The notes: generated by a model not told the origin, from the sequence alone. A stretch of 64,000 bases of DNA from Gammaproteobacteria bacterium UBA7803 (GCA_002480525.1 DLCH01000009.1:62001-126000); one strand, 5' to 3'. Shown: positions 53,802 to 62,690, numbered from the stretch's first letter. Numbers and translations are program-made.

Positions 53802-54167
53802 TCAACAGGATGACAGCGGCGTCGAGCACAGCTCCGGCCGGCCGCCGCAGCAGTCCTCGAGCAGATAGGTGAGCAGCGCGCGCATGCCCGGATAGGCCGC
53901 GGCGTAATAGATGGTCCGGCCGTCCCGGCGCTTGGTGACCAGGCCCGCCGCGACCAGGATGCCGAGATGGGTGGACAGGGTGTTCTGCCTGACGTCCAGC
54001 CGCTCGGCGATGCCGCCTGCGGAAACACCGCCCTCACCCGCCTGGACCAGCAGCCGGAACACGGACAGGCGGGTGTCCTGGGCCAGGGCAGAGAGCGCGG
54101 CCACGGCGGCCGCCTGGTCCATCAGATCGGTATTTCCGGGCGAGCTGGCGGCGGCAGGTGCGGACAT
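53802..54167 (-). CDS. arsR: Arsenic-responsive repressor ArsR
   Basis: 121 aa winged helix. The recognition helix is RQNTLSTHLGILVAAG (about 60-75), the wing VTKRRDGRTIYYAA. Cysteines 106, 107, 114 and 121 (EDCCGGRPELC) lie at the C terminus and are the likely arsenite site, as in the Acidithiobacillus-type ArsR, not in the helix as in E. coli. It releases its operator on binding arsenite or methylarsenite. A perfect 9-bp dyad lies 22 bases upstream of its start. Confidence 0.93.
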   Translation of the reverse strand: MSAPAAASSPGNTDLMDQAAAVAALSALAQDTRLSVFRLLVQAGEGGVSAGGIAERLDVRQNTLSTHLGILVAAGLVTKRRDGRTIYYAAAYPGMRALLTYLLEDCCGGRPELCSTPLSSC

Positions 54168-54188
54168 CGGCGGAAACCTGATAATTCA

Positions 54189-54212
54189 ATATTTCGAGTA
54201 TTATCGAAATAT
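54189..54212. promoter_or_regulatory. ArsR operator
   Basis: ATATTTCGA (54189-54197) and TCGAAATAT (54204-54212) form a perfect inverted repeat with a 6-base centre, in an AT-rich patch upstream of the arsR start. Position and form match ArsR operators; binding is inferred. Confidence 0.75.
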
Positions 54213-54243
54213 AGCCCGGCGTCCACCCCCGAATCGCTCCCGC

Positions 54244-55206
54244 TCAGCCGCCGCCGAACAGCAGCCACTGATAGCCGCAGAACGCCGCCACCAGCAGGCT
54301 GCCCTCCCAGCGGTTGACCCGTCCGTTGCTGCCGAATCCGTAGCACATGGCGAACAGCGCCAGAGTGAGGACCACCATGACCGGCACGTCCCGGGACAGC
54401 ACCACCGGATCGAACGGCCCCGGCGCGATCACGCCGGGAATGCCCAGCACCGCCAGGGTGTTGAAGGTGTTGGAACCGACCACGTTGCCGACCGCGAGAT
54501 CGTCCTCGCGCTTGATGGCCGCGGTGATGGAGGCGGCCAGTTCCGGGAGGCTGGTGCCGACGGCCACCACGGTCAGGCCGATCACCAGGTCGCTGACGCC
54601 GAACAGCTCCGCGAGGTCCACCGCCGCCCAGACCAGCAGGCGCGAGCTGGCGAGCAGCACCACGAGACCCACCGCCAGCCACGCGATGGCCCGCAGGTTG
54701 GACACGCCGCCACGCTGTTCCGGCGCCGCGGCCAGCGGGTCGATGCCGGCCGCCCGGCCCTGACGCACCACGGACAGCATCCAGTAGATGATGGCGGCGA
54801 AGGCCAGCAGCAGCAGCAGCCCGTCGACCCGGTCGATGCGGCCGTTGGACAGCAGCAGCCAGCCGATCACCACGGCCGCGAGCAGGATCGGCAGCTCCCG
54901 GTGCAGCACCGTGGAGTTCACCGTCAGCGGCCGGATGATCGCCGCGATGCCGAGAATGAGTGCAATGTTGGTGATGTTGGAGCCGATGGCGTTGCCGATG
55001 GCGAGACCGGGATTGCCCTGCCATGCCGCCAGGGAGGAGACCAGCATCTCCGGGGCGGACGTGCCGAAGCCGACGATCACCACGCCCACCACCAGGGCCG
55101 ACACCCGCAGGTTGCGGGCCAGCGCCGCCGCCCCGTAAATGAACCGCTCCGCCGAGGCGATCAGCAGCACCAGCCCGACCACCAGGGACAGCAGGGTGAG
55201 GATCAC
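54244..55206 (-). CDS. Calcium/sodium antiporter (CaCA family, YrbG-like)
   Basis: 320 aa with ten membrane helices in two inverted halves. The alpha motifs GFGTSAPEMLVSSLAAWQG-type (helix 2) and VAVGTSLPELAASITAA (helix 7) bind the cation, and IGNAIGSNITNIALILG and VGNVVGSNTFNTLAVLG are their pairs. The GTG start at 55206 overlaps the upstream methyltransferase stop by 4 bases. Natural ion is Ca2+ or another divalent cation. Confidence 0.9.
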   Translation of the reverse strand: MILTLLSLVVGLVLLIASAERFIYGAAALARNLRVSALVVGVVIVGFGTSAPEMLVSSLAAWQGNPGLAIGNAIGSNITNIALILGIAAIIRPLTVNSTVLHRELPILLAAVVIGWLLLSNGRIDRVDGLLLLLAFAAIIYWMLSVVRQGRAAGIDPLAAAPEQRGGVSNLRAIAWLAVGLVVLLASSRLLVWAAVDLAELFGVSDLVIGLTVVAVGTSLPELAASITAAIKREDDLAVGNVVGSNTFNTLAVLGIPGVIAPGPFDPVVLSRDVPVMVVLTLALFAMCYGFGSNGRVNRWEGSLLVAAFCGYQWLLFGGG

Positions 55207-55973
55207 GGAGCGGCCGTTCCCTCCAGCCGCGGAGCGAAGGCCGTGCCGGATTCGAACCGCCAGACGAAGGCCGGCGGCACGTTGCGCCACACCCGGGCCG
55301 CCCGCTGAGCATGCACCCGGGCGCGCGCCAGGGTTCGTGCCGGCACCGGGCAGCGGATGCCGTAGGTGTACTGAACCATGGTGCCGCCGGGCTCGAGCAC
55401 CCGGCCGACGCCGCGCATCAGCCGCGCCCGCTGGGCCGGCGTCATCGCCAGCATCGGCAGGCTGGAAACCACCGCCTTGACCGGCCCGGCAATGCCCTGG
55501 GCGGCCAGCAGCTCGGGCAGCCGGCAGGCGTCGCCGCACACCACCTGAACGTCGGGAAAGCGCTGGCGCAGGCGGCGCGCCAGCAGCGGGTCGCGTTCGA
55601 CCACCACCAGGCCGGCGGCCGGAATGCCCGCCACCAGCAGGCCCTCGGTGATGCTGCCGGTGCCGCCGCCGAGCTCGACGATCAGGCCCGGACCCGCCGG
55701 CACCTGGGCCGCCATCGCCGCGGCCAGCGGCACGCTGCTCGGCAGCACAGCGCCGACCCGGCGCGGCGCCCGCAGCCAGGCCGCCCAGAGCATGCCGCCG
55801 TCGAGCAGCCGGGACCTGAGACGGCCGGGCCGGCCGCCATCGCGCTCGCGCCGCTCCCTGCTGTCGCGCACCCGCTCGCGGAGCTCGTCGCGAACGCGCA
55901 GAAACCGGTCCAGGACCAGTTCCGCGGGAAGGGCCATGGGCGCGCCACGGCGTCTGCGCTCACTGCTTCGCAT
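55203..55973 (-). CDS. PmtA-like phospholipid N-methyltransferase
   Basis: 256 aa. After a basic N terminus, LRAPRRVGAVLPSSVPLAAAMA and LIVELGGGTGSITEGLLVAGI (SAM-binding motif I) are followed by LVVVERDPLLARRLRQRFP, VVSSLPMLAMTPAQR and MVQYTYGIRCPVPA, the segments of PmtA and related rRNA-dimethylase-like enzymes that methylate phosphatidylethanolamine. Methylation of a lipid head group is therefore likely but not proven. It is coupled to the CaCA antiporter. Confidence 0.8.
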   Translation of the reverse strand: MRSSERRRRGAPMALPAELVLDRFLRVRDELRERVRDSRERRERDGGRPGRLRSRLLDGGMLWAAWLRAPRRVGAVLPSSVPLAAAMAAQVPAGPGLIVELGGGTGSITEGLLVAGIPAAGLVVVERDPLLARRLRQRFPDVQVVCGDACRLPELLAAQGIAGPVKAVVSSLPMLAMTPAQRARLMRGVGRVLEPGGTMVQYTYGIRCPVPARTLARARVHAQRAARVWRNVPPAFVWRFESGTAFAPRLEGTAAP

Positions 55974-56151
55974 AGCGGCTCATGAGACCATACTCGACGC
56001 TCCGGGAACAGCGTCTCGCGCGGCCGCCGATGAAGCCGGGCCGCAGAGGCCGTACACTGCCGATGGGCGGCGTGCACCGTGGCCTGCCCCGCCGCCGTCA
56101 GGCCCCCACCGCGGTCCGCCCCACACGCGGCAGGTCAGTCGGAGAGCCAGC

Positions 56152-56535
56152 ATGATCGATCTGAATCCGGACACCGTTTGTTCCATCATCGACCGGGCCC
56201 GGGAGTTCCACGCCAAGGAGCAGGTCAGCATTCCGGAGGCGCCGACCAGCCCCTCGGACGACTGGGCGCGCCAGGTGCTGGCGGACCACCTCGACGACTT
56301 CTCCTATCAGGAGGTCGTGACCACGATCCGCGACCTGGAACCGGACCAGCAGATCTGCCTGGTGGCCCTGATGTGGCTGGGCCGTGGGGATTTCTCCATC
56401 GAGGAGTGGGACGACGCCCTGGCCCAGGCGCGGGATGCCTACAACGGCCGCAGCGCCGAGTACCTCATGGCTACGCCGCTGGTGGCGGACTACCTCGAGG
56501 AAGGCCTCGACGCCCACGGCTACCGCTGCGGCTGA
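56152..56535 (+). CDS. DUF3775-domain protein
   Basis: 127 aa. NPDTVCSIIDRAREFHAKEQVSIPE at the N terminus and LEPDQQICLVALMWLGRGDF with AEYLMATPLVADYLEEGLDAHG later are the DUF3775 pattern. Two predicted helical bundles; no catalytic motif. GGAG lies 7 bases before the ATG at 56152. Function unknown. It is transcribed divergently from the methyltransferase and ends 25 bases before the convergent KAS III gene. Confidence 0.85.
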   Translation: MIDLNPDTVCSIIDRAREFHAKEQVSIPEAPTSPSDDWARQVLADHLDDFSYQEVVTTIRDLEPDQQICLVALMWLGRGDFSIEEWDDALAQARDAYNGRSAEYLMATPLVADYLEEGLDAHGYRCG

Positions 56536-56560
56536 GGCGGCCGCGCCGGGCGGCGCAACC

Positions 56561-57700
56561 CTAGAGCTTGCGCACCACCAGGCTGCCGATGGAGTAGCCG
56601 GCGCCGAAGCTGCAGATGACGCCATGGTCACCCGGCGCCAGGTCCTCGTGGTGCAGGCAGAACGCGATGATCGAGCCCGCCGACGCGGTGTTGGCGAACT
56701 CGTCGAGCACGATGGGCGCCTCGGCCGGGTCGGCGTCCCGTCCGAGCAGTCGGCGGACGATGAGCTGATTCATGTTCAGATTGGCCTGATGCAGCCACCA
56801 GCGCGCGACGTCGCCGGTGTCGAGCCCGACGGCGGCGATCTGCTGCTCGAGGTGCTCGGCCGCCATCGGGCACACCTCCTTGAAGACCCGCCGGCCGTTC
56901 TGGTGGAACAGGTTCGCCGGACCGAACGGGTCCACGTCCTCGGCATGGGCCACGTAGCCGAAGTTGGAGCGGATGTTGTTGGAATACAGGGTCCGGGCGC
57001 GGCTGCCGAGCACCTGGTAACGGTGCTCGCCACGGGCGTCCTCCGCCCGCTCCAGCACCACCGCGGTGCTGACGTCACCGAAGATGAAGTGGCTGTCGCG
57101 GTCCGTGTAGTTCACCTGGGGCGAGGTCAGCTCGGGGTTGATCACCAGTACGGCCTGGGCGGAGCCCGCCTGGATCGCATCCACCGCGCGCTGCAGGGCG
57201 AAGGTGGCCGCGGAGCAGGCCACCAGCATGTCGAAGCCGAAACCCTCGATGCCGAGCGCGTGCTGCACCTCGATGGCGATGGCCGGATAGGAGCGCTCGG
57301 TGTACGCGCAGGAGACGATCACCATGTCGACGCCCACCGCCCGGCCGTCGCCGTCGAGCCGGCCGGCGGCGGCCAGCGCGGGCCGCGCCGCGTTCAGCGC
57401 GATCTCCGCCTGATGGGACAGCGCGTCCTCGGCGCGGCGGGGGATCCGCGGCCGCATGCGCGTCACGTCCAGGATGCCGTCCTTCACGTAGGCGTAGCGC
57501 TGGCGGATGCCGGATGCCATCTCGATGAACTCCACGCTCGACGCCGGCTTCGCCTCGACCTCGCCGGCCTCGATGGCGGCGGCATGCTCGGCGTTGAAGC
57601 GCTCGGCCCAGGCGTTGTAGCTCTCGACGAGCTCGGCGTTGCTGATGACGTGCTCGGGCTTCCACAGCCCGGCGCCGGAGATCACCACGTCGTGGCTCAT
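56561..57700 (-). CDS. 3-oxoacyl-ACP synthase III (KAS III-like)
   Basis: 379 aa. Catalytic Cys in DMLVACSAATFALQ, His in WWLHQANLNMNQLI and Asn in DEFANTASAGSII, the KAS III triad. The N terminus (MSHDVVISGAGLWKPEHVISNAELVESYN) and an insertion around residues 40-60 resemble the long KAS III variants of pseudomonads. It begins fatty-acid elongation by condensing acetyl-CoA with malonyl-ACP, or makes a specialised 3-keto starter. It is not beside other fab genes, so a specialised role is possible. Confidence 0.85.
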   Translation of the reverse strand: MSHDVVISGAGLWKPEHVISNAELVESYNAWAERFNAEHAAAIEAGEVEAKPASSVEFIEMASGIRQRYAYVKDGILDVTRMRPRIPRRAEDALSHQAEIALNAARPALAAAGRLDGDGRAVGVDMVIVSCAYTERSYPAIAIEVQHALGIEGFGFDMLVACSAATFALQRAVDAIQAGSAQAVLVINPELTSPQVNYTDRDSHFIFGDVSTAVVLERAEDARGEHRYQVLGSRARTLYSNNIRSNFGYVAHAEDVDPFGPANLFHQNGRRVFKEVCPMAAEHLEQQIAAVGLDTGDVARWWLHQANLNMNQLIVRRLLGRDADPAEAPIVLDEFANTASAGSIIAFCLHHEDLAPGDHGVICSFGAGYSIGSLVVRKL

Positions 57701-57802
57701 CCTGGTTCCCCTCGATCTGACAGGCGTCGCGCCGCCGATGCGGCGGCTCCGGAGAGAGTGTAGCGCGCGGCGCCCGGGTTGGCGCGCAGGCGCCGGAACG
57801 AC

Positions 57803-58753
57803 TCAGGGGCGGGCGGGGTAACCGCCGTCGACGCCTTTGGTGAACACGCCGACGGCGTCGTGGGCGTGGAGGCTCTCGTGATGCTCGATGCGCACCCAGA
57901 AATCCGCCAGCCGCGGGTCCATGGCGAGGCTGGTCTTGAGCTTGCGGCCGGCGTCCTCGATGAACATCAGGTTCTGGCCGTTGAGGCGGGCGAATTCCTG
58001 CTCGTCCTCGCGCTTCACCGCGGTCTGCACCGGGGTCTTGAGGGCGCCCTCGATGTCGTCCACCAGATCGGTGATGGGGAACGTCTCCAGGCCCTCCGCC
58101 AGCCGCACCAGCACCCGCGCGGTGCTCCGCTGGCTGTGGGGCGTGGCGACGATGCCCTGCTCGGTGCCCAGCCAGGCCCGCACGGCGGCGGCGTCCACCC
58201 GGCCGTCGGCGCCGAAGTCCGCCTCGAACTGATCCTGGATGAGCTGCCGGGCCAGCGCCGCCGAGCAGGGGCAGGTGGAGGAGTACTGCACCGCCAGCTC
58301 GAGCTCGAGCACGATCGCGCCGTTCTGCAGCGTGCCGCGGATGGTGACCGGGTAGCTGTTCCAGCCCGAGTTGTCGGTGACCAGCGCCTTGCGGCGCAGG
58401 AAGTAGTCGAAGTCGAACTGCACGAACGCCTGGGTGCTGAGATCCCGGTGGGATTCGAGCAGGCTCGCGAGCATCAGCTTGAGCCCGGCGGCGGACAGCG
58501 CCCGGCTCTCGGCGTGCTCGTCGAGTATCAGGTAGAGGCGCGACATGTGGATGCCCTTCGCCAGCTCGTCCGCCAGATCCACGTAGATCTGCACGCGGCT
58601 CTGCACGGCGCGGTTGGCGGCGCCGTCGCGGATCACCAGCGGCTGATGGATGCCGCTCATGCCGACCCAGTCGAGCGTCTCGAGAGGACTGTCGAGGCCG
58701 AGCCGGGCCACGTCGGGCAGCTCGCTCACAGGCAGTATTTCCGGTCGGTTCAT
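57803..58753 (-). CDS. folE2: GTP cyclohydrolase FolE2
   Basis: 316 aa. LDWVGMSGIHQPLVIR, GIHMSRLYL, SSTCPCSAALARQLIQDQF (the metal-site cysteine) and TPHSQRSTARVLVRL, and FWVRIEHHESLHAHDAVG are type IB signatures. It makes dihydroneopterin triphosphate for folate and uses Mn2+ or other metals instead of zinc, which is why many bacteria place it under Zur control. The gap upstream contains GTAACC-AAT-GGTAAC, which is only partly palindromic. Confidence 0.95.
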   Translation of the reverse strand: MNRPEILPVSELPDVARLGLDSPLETLDWVGMSGIHQPLVIRDGAANRAVQSRVQIYVDLADELAKGIHMSRLYLILDEHAESRALSAAGLKLMLASLLESHRDLSTQAFVQFDFDYFLRRKALVTDNSGWNSYPVTIRGTLQNGAIVLELELAVQYSSTCPCSAALARQLIQDQFEADFGADGRVDAAAVRAWLGTEQGIVATPHSQRSTARVLVRLAEGLETFPITDLVDDIEGALKTPVQTAVKREDEQEFARLNGQNLMFIEDAGRKLKTSLAMDPRLADFWVRIEHHESLHAHDAVGVFTKGVDGGYPARP

Positions 58754-58860
58754 GATGGGTCGCGCACCACCTGGGCGGAGGGTGACCGGCGATTGTAACC
58801 AATGGTAACGACGCGGCGCCATCCCGGCCCCGCCGCGGTATCGGTCCGGCCAAGCGGGCG

Positions 58861-59058
58861 TCAGTCCTTGAGGGAGGCGCGCTCCTCGTCGGTGAGCTGG
58901 CGGGCTTCCTCCTCGAGCATCACCGGTATGCCGTCCCGGATCGGATAGGCGAGACCGCTGGCCCGGCACCACAGCTCGTCGACCTCCTTGCGGTAGAACA
59001 GGGAGGCCTTGCTCACGGGACAGACCAGGATTTCCAGCAGCTTGGCGTCGACGGCCAT
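58861..59058 (-). CDS. Trm112-family protein (YcaR-like)
   Basis: 65 aa. LLEILVCPVSKASLFYRKEVDELWCRASGLAYPIRDGIPVML is the Trm112 zinc-ribbon-like core with two of the usual cysteines and a hydrophobic end. In eukaryotes the family activates methyltransferases; in bacteria the gene usually lies near lpxK and kdsB. Here it sits directly downstream of purA (15 bases), possibly cotranscribed. Confidence 0.9.
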   Translation of the reverse strand: MAVDAKLLEILVCPVSKASLFYRKEVDELWCRASGLAYPIRDGIPVMLEEEARQLTDEERASLKD

Positions 59059-59073
59059 GGTCGCCCTCCGCGA

Positions 59074-60369
59074 TCAGGGGTTGAACGGATCCTTGAGCAC
59101 GATGGTCTCGCCCCGGTCCGGGCCGGTGGAGATGATGTCGATGCTCACGCCCACCGCGTCCTCGATCCGCTTGAGGTAGAGCTTGGCGTTCTCCGGCAGA
59201 TCGTCGTAGCTGCGGATGCCCAGCGTCGAGGTGTCCCAGCCCGGCAGCTCCTCGTAGACCGGCTTGATGTCGGCGTAGTACTCGCTGGCGAAGCGCGCCG
59301 TGCCCGGCGTGCCCTCGGCGGTCTGGTAGTCGACGCACAGGCGCAGCGTCTCGAGCCCGTCGAGCACGTCCAGCTTGGTGATGCACAGCCCCGAGATGCT
59401 GTTGATCTGCACCGCCTGGCGCAGCGCCACGGCGTCGAACCAGCCGCAGCGGCGCGGCCGCCCGGTGGTGGAGCCGAACTCGTTGCCCCGCTCGGCGAGC
59501 CGCCGGCCGGTGTCGTCGAACAGCTCCGTGGGAAACGGGCCCGAGCCCACCCGGGTCGAATACGCCTTGGTGATGCCGAGCACGTAGTCGAGGTAGCGGG
59601 GGCCGAAGCCGCTGCCGACGGCGGTGCCGCCGGCGGTGGTGTTGGACGAGGTGACGAACGGGTAGGTGCCCAGGTCGACGTCGAGCAGCGCCCCCTGGGC
59701 GCCTTCGAACAGGATGTGCTCGCCGGCTTCCCGCAGCTCGTGCAGCAGCGGCACGATGTCGGCCACCATGGGCTCGATCTGCTTGGCCACCTCCCGGCAC
59801 TGCTCCAGGGTCTCGTCGAAGTCCACCGGGTCGGTCTTGTAGTAACTGGTGAGCATGAAGTTGTGGTACTCCATGACCTCGGCCAGCTTGGCCGCGAAGC
59901 CCTGCCAGTAGAACAGGTCGCCCAGCCGCACGCCGCGCCGCGCGGCCTTGTCTTCATAGGCCGGGCCGATGCCCCGGCCGGTGGTGCCGATCTTCTGGGC
60001 GCCCCGGGCTTCCTCCCGGGCCAGGTCGAGCTTGACGTGGTAGGGCAGGATCAGCGGACACGCCGGGCTGATCCGCAGGCGCTCGCGCACGGGCACGCCG
60101 CGGGCCTCCAGGCCGGCGACCTCCTTGAGCAGCTCACCCGGCTCGAGCACCACACCGTTGCCGATGAAGCAGCGCACGTCCCGGCGCAGGATGCCCGAGG
60201 GAATCAGGTGCAGGATGGTCTTCTCGCCGTCGATCACCAGGGTGTGGCCGGCGTTGTGCCCCCCCTGGAAGCGCACCACGGCGGCAACCTGCTCGGTGAG
60301 CAGGTCCACCACCTTGCCTTTTCCTTCGTCACCCCACTGGGTGCCGATCACGACGACGTTGCGCCCCAT
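59074..60369 (-). CDS. purA: Adenylosuccinate synthetase
   Basis: 431 aa. MGRNVVVIGTQWGDEGKGKVVDLLTE, GGHNAGHTLVI, QKIGTTGRGIGPAYEDKAAR and FEGAQGALLDVDLGTYPFVTSSNT are diagnostic. It makes adenylosuccinate from IMP, aspartate and GTP. AGGAAG precedes the ATG at 60369 by a good distance, while the TTG two codons earlier is too close. It overlaps nothing and follows hisZ after 2 bases. Confidence 0.97.
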   Translation of the reverse strand: MGRNVVVIGTQWGDEGKGKVVDLLTEQVAAVVRFQGGHNAGHTLVIDGEKTILHLIPSGILRRDVRCFIGNGVVLEPGELLKEVAGLEARGVPVRERLRISPACPLILPYHVKLDLAREEARGAQKIGTTGRGIGPAYEDKAARRGVRLGDLFYWQGFAAKLAEVMEYHNFMLTSYYKTDPVDFDETLEQCREVAKQIEPMVADIVPLLHELREAGEHILFEGAQGALLDVDLGTYPFVTSSNTTAGGTAVGSGFGPRYLDYVLGITKAYSTRVGSGPFPTELFDDTGRRLAERGNEFGSTTGRPRRCGWFDAVALRQAVQINSISGLCITKLDVLDGLETLRLCVDYQTAEGTPGTARFASEYYADIKPVYEELPGWDTSTLGIRSYDDLPENAKLYLKRIEDAVGVSIDIISTGPDRGETIVLKDPFNP

Positions 60370-60371
60370 GT

Positions 60372-61574
60372 TCAATCTTCCTGTGAATTCGCCGGCAGCG
60401 GCTGGACCGTCCAGCCGTCCCCGGTCTCGGAAATCATCCGGTCGCAGCGCGCCGGGGGCGCTTCGTCCGCCGACAGCGCGCAGATCACCACGTCCCCGGC
60501 CGCCCGCAATCCGGCCAGCGTGGCCTGCAGGTCACGGCGCCGGTCACCGTCGCCGGCGACCCAGGGTACCCAGACGGCGCCCGCGGACGCCGACGCCTCG
60601 GCCGCCAGCAGCGCCTTCAGGCTGACGTCGAAGCCGGTGGCCGGGCGGGCCCGGCCGAAGGCCGCGCCGATGCCGTCGTAGCGCCCGCCCCGGGCGAGCG
60701 CGCTGCCCCGTTCGGCCTGGAACGCCGAGAACACGGGGCCGTTGTGGTAGCCGTAGCCGGCCAGCTCGGCAATGTCGAAGCGCAGGGTGACGCCGGGCAC
60801 CCGGGCCACCACCATGTCGGCGAGCGCCTCCAGCGCGTCGATGGCGCGGCCGGCCTCCGCCGGCGCGCCGGCCAGGGTCCGGCGTGCCTCGTCGAGCACG
60901 TCACGGCGTCCCATCAGCGCCGGCAGACTGGCCACCAGCTCCGCGCCGGGCCGGTCGCAGAGCAGCTCGCGCACGTCGGTCTCGGACTTCGACTGCACCG
61001 CGGAGAACAGCGCCTGCTCCATCTCCACCGACAGACTCATGGACGCGGTGAGGGCCTGAAAGATGCCCATGTGGCCGAGCACCAGCACGGGCCGCTCCAC
61101 GCCACCCTGGCGCAGCACCTCGAGCATCAGGGCCACCACCTCGGCGTCGGCTGCCGCCGAGGCCGCGCCGAAGATCTCCGCCCCGGCCTTGTAGGGCACC
61201 CGGGTGTCCAGCGCCGCCGCCGGGTTGGCGTGCACCACCGGACCCGCGTAGCACAGCCGCTGGACGCCGTCCCCCGGCAGGCTGTGGGCGTCGATGCGCG
61301 CCGCCTGAGAGGTCATGTCCGCGCGCACGCCGAGCAGGCGGCCGGTGCGCTGATCCACGGCCTTGAGGGTCTGCAGATCGAGATCCGTGCCGCTGCCCAC
61401 CAGCAGCGAATCCAGGTACTCGATGACCGGCGGCTCGACGTACTCGAAACCCCAGGCGTGGAACACGTCCAGTACCCGCCGGCGCATCAGCTCGAGCTGA
61501 CGCGCGGCCGGCGGCAACAGCTCGTCGACACCTTCGGGCAGGCGCCAGCGACGGATGGCAGCGCGCGGCGTCAC
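60372..61574 (-). CDS. hisZ: ATP phosphoribosyltransferase regulatory subunit HisZ
   Basis: 400 aa. WRLPEGVDELLPPAARQLELMRR, FEYVEPPVIEYLDSL and VRADMTSQAARIDAH are class II synthetase-like, but the histidine-activating residues typical of HisRS are not obvious, as in HisZ. It complexes with the short HisG in the first step of histidine synthesis. GTG start at 61574. In the Pseudomonas-like order it lies between yjeT and purA. Confidence 0.93.
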   Translation of the reverse strand: MTPRAAIRRWRLPEGVDELLPPAARQLELMRRRVLDVFHAWGFEYVEPPVIEYLDSLLVGSGTDLDLQTLKAVDQRTGRLLGVRADMTSQAARIDAHSLPGDGVQRLCYAGPVVHANPAAALDTRVPYKAGAEIFGAASAAADAEVVALMLEVLRQGGVERPVLVLGHMGIFQALTASMSLSVEMEQALFSAVQSKSETDVRELLCDRPGAELVASLPALMGRRDVLDEARRTLAGAPAEAGRAIDALEALADMVVARVPGVTLRFDIAELAGYGYHNGPVFSAFQAERGSALARGGRYDGIGAAFGRARPATGFDVSLKALLAAEASASAGAVWVPWVAGDGDRRRDLQATLAGLRAAGDVVICALSADEAPPARCDRMISETGDGWTVQPLPANSQED

Positions 61575-61578
61575 GGGC

Positions 61579-61764
61579 TCAGCGGACCAGGTAGAGCAGC
61601 AGCGTGCCGAGCATCATGCTGCCGAAACCGGCCAGCCGCATGGTGCGGTCGTCCACGTGGGCCAGCGTCATCGCCATCGCCCGCCAGCGGCGCGGGTACA
61701 GGAAGGGCACGATCCCCTCGATGACCAGCACCAGGCACAAGGCTACGCCCACGTCTCTCCACAT
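61579..61764 (-). CDS. yjeT: DUF2065 membrane protein (YjeT)
   Basis: 61 aa. Two membrane helices, LCLVLVIEGIVPFLYP and LAGFGSMMLGTLLLYLV, separated by RRWRAMAMTLAHVDDRTMR. The DUF2065 family sits between hflC and hisZ/purA in many gammaproteobacteria and may assist HflKC. Its ATG lies at the end of a 12-bp tandem repeat. Confidence 0.92.
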   Translation of the reverse strand: MWRDVGVALCLVLVIEGIVPFLYPRRWRAMAMTLAHVDDRTMRLAGFGSMMLGTLLLYLVR

Positions 61765-61796
61765 TGCTCGCTCGATTGCTCGCTCGATTGCTCGCT
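61763..61796. repeat. 12-bp tandem repeat at the yjeT start
   Basis: ATTGCTCGCTCG occurs at 61763-61774 and 61775-61786, and 10 bases of a third copy at 61787-61796. The yjeT start codon is inside the first copy (minus strand), so the array forms its ribosome-binding region. Confidence 0.8.
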
Positions 61797-61820
61797 ACGG
61801 CCGGAATCAGCGCAGACTGG

Positions 61821-62690
61821 CTACGAGGGGTCCCGCTCCAGGTACTTGAAGAACTCGCTGTTCGGATCCAGCACCAGGAAATCGCTCTTGTCCTTGAAGA
61901 CGTTGGTATAGGCGTTGATGCTGCGATAGAACTGATAGAAATCCGGGTCCTTGTTGAAGGCGTCGGCATAGATGGCCGCCGACTGGGCGTCGCCGTCACC
62001 GCGGATCTGCTCGGCCTGGCGGTAGGCCTGGGCCTCGATCACCACGGTCTGGCGCTCCGCGTCGGCGCGGATGCCCAGGGCCAGCTCGCGGCCGGTGGCC
62101 CGGTACTGGCGGGCTTCGATCTGCCGCTCGGAGTTCATGCGGTCGTACACCGCGGTGGACACCTCGGTGGGCAGGTCGATGCGCTTGACGCGCACGTCGA
62201 TCACCTCGATGCCGGCGGCCTGGGCCATCACCCGGTTCAGCTCGGCGGTGAGGTTGTCCATCAGCTCGTCGCGCTCGCCGGACACCACCTCGTGCATGTC
62301 GCGGCGGCTGATCTCGTTGCGCAGGCCCTCGTTGATCCGCTCCTGCAGAATCCGCTCGCCGATGCGCTCGTCGAAGCGGGTCGCCTCGTAGTAGCGCAGC
62401 ACGTTGTTGATCCGCCACTTGGCGAAGGAGTCGACGATCAGCGGCTTCTTCTCCAGCGTGAAATAGGTCTCCGCCGTGGAGTCCAGGGTCAGCACCCGGC
62501 CGTCGGCTTTGTTGATCTGTTCGGCGATGGGCATCTTGAAGTGGATGCCCGGCTCCACGTCGGCTTCGCTGACGGCGCCGAACCGCAGCAGGATCGCCCG
62601 CTCGGTCTCGTGCACGGTGTACACGCTGTCCATGGCCAGTGACACGATCACCACGGCGATGACGATGACGATGAGATTGCGCAGATTCAT
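61821..62690 (-). CDS. hflC: HflC, FtsH protease modulator
   Basis: 289 aa. One N-terminal membrane helix (NLIVIVIAVVIVSLAM) precedes an SPFH domain: VYTVHETERAILLRFG, FKMPIAEQINKADGRVLTLD, and a long helix ERQIEARQYRATGRELALGIRADAERQ. It assembles with HflK into a ring around FtsH and limits its degradation of membrane proteins. It follows hflK after 29 bases. Confidence 0.95.
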   Translation of the reverse strand: MNLRNLIVIVIAVVIVSLAMDSVYTVHETERAILLRFGAVSEADVEPGIHFKMPIAEQINKADGRVLTLDSTAETYFTLEKKPLIVDSFAKWRINNVLRYYEATRFDERIGERILQERINEGLRNEISRRDMHEVVSGERDELMDNLTAELNRVMAQAAGIEVIDVRVKRIDLPTEVSTAVYDRMNSERQIEARQYRATGRELALGIRADAERQTVVIEAQAYRQAEQIRGDGDAQSAAIYADAFNKDPDFYQFYRSINAYTNVFKDKSDFLVLDPNSEFFKYLERDPS

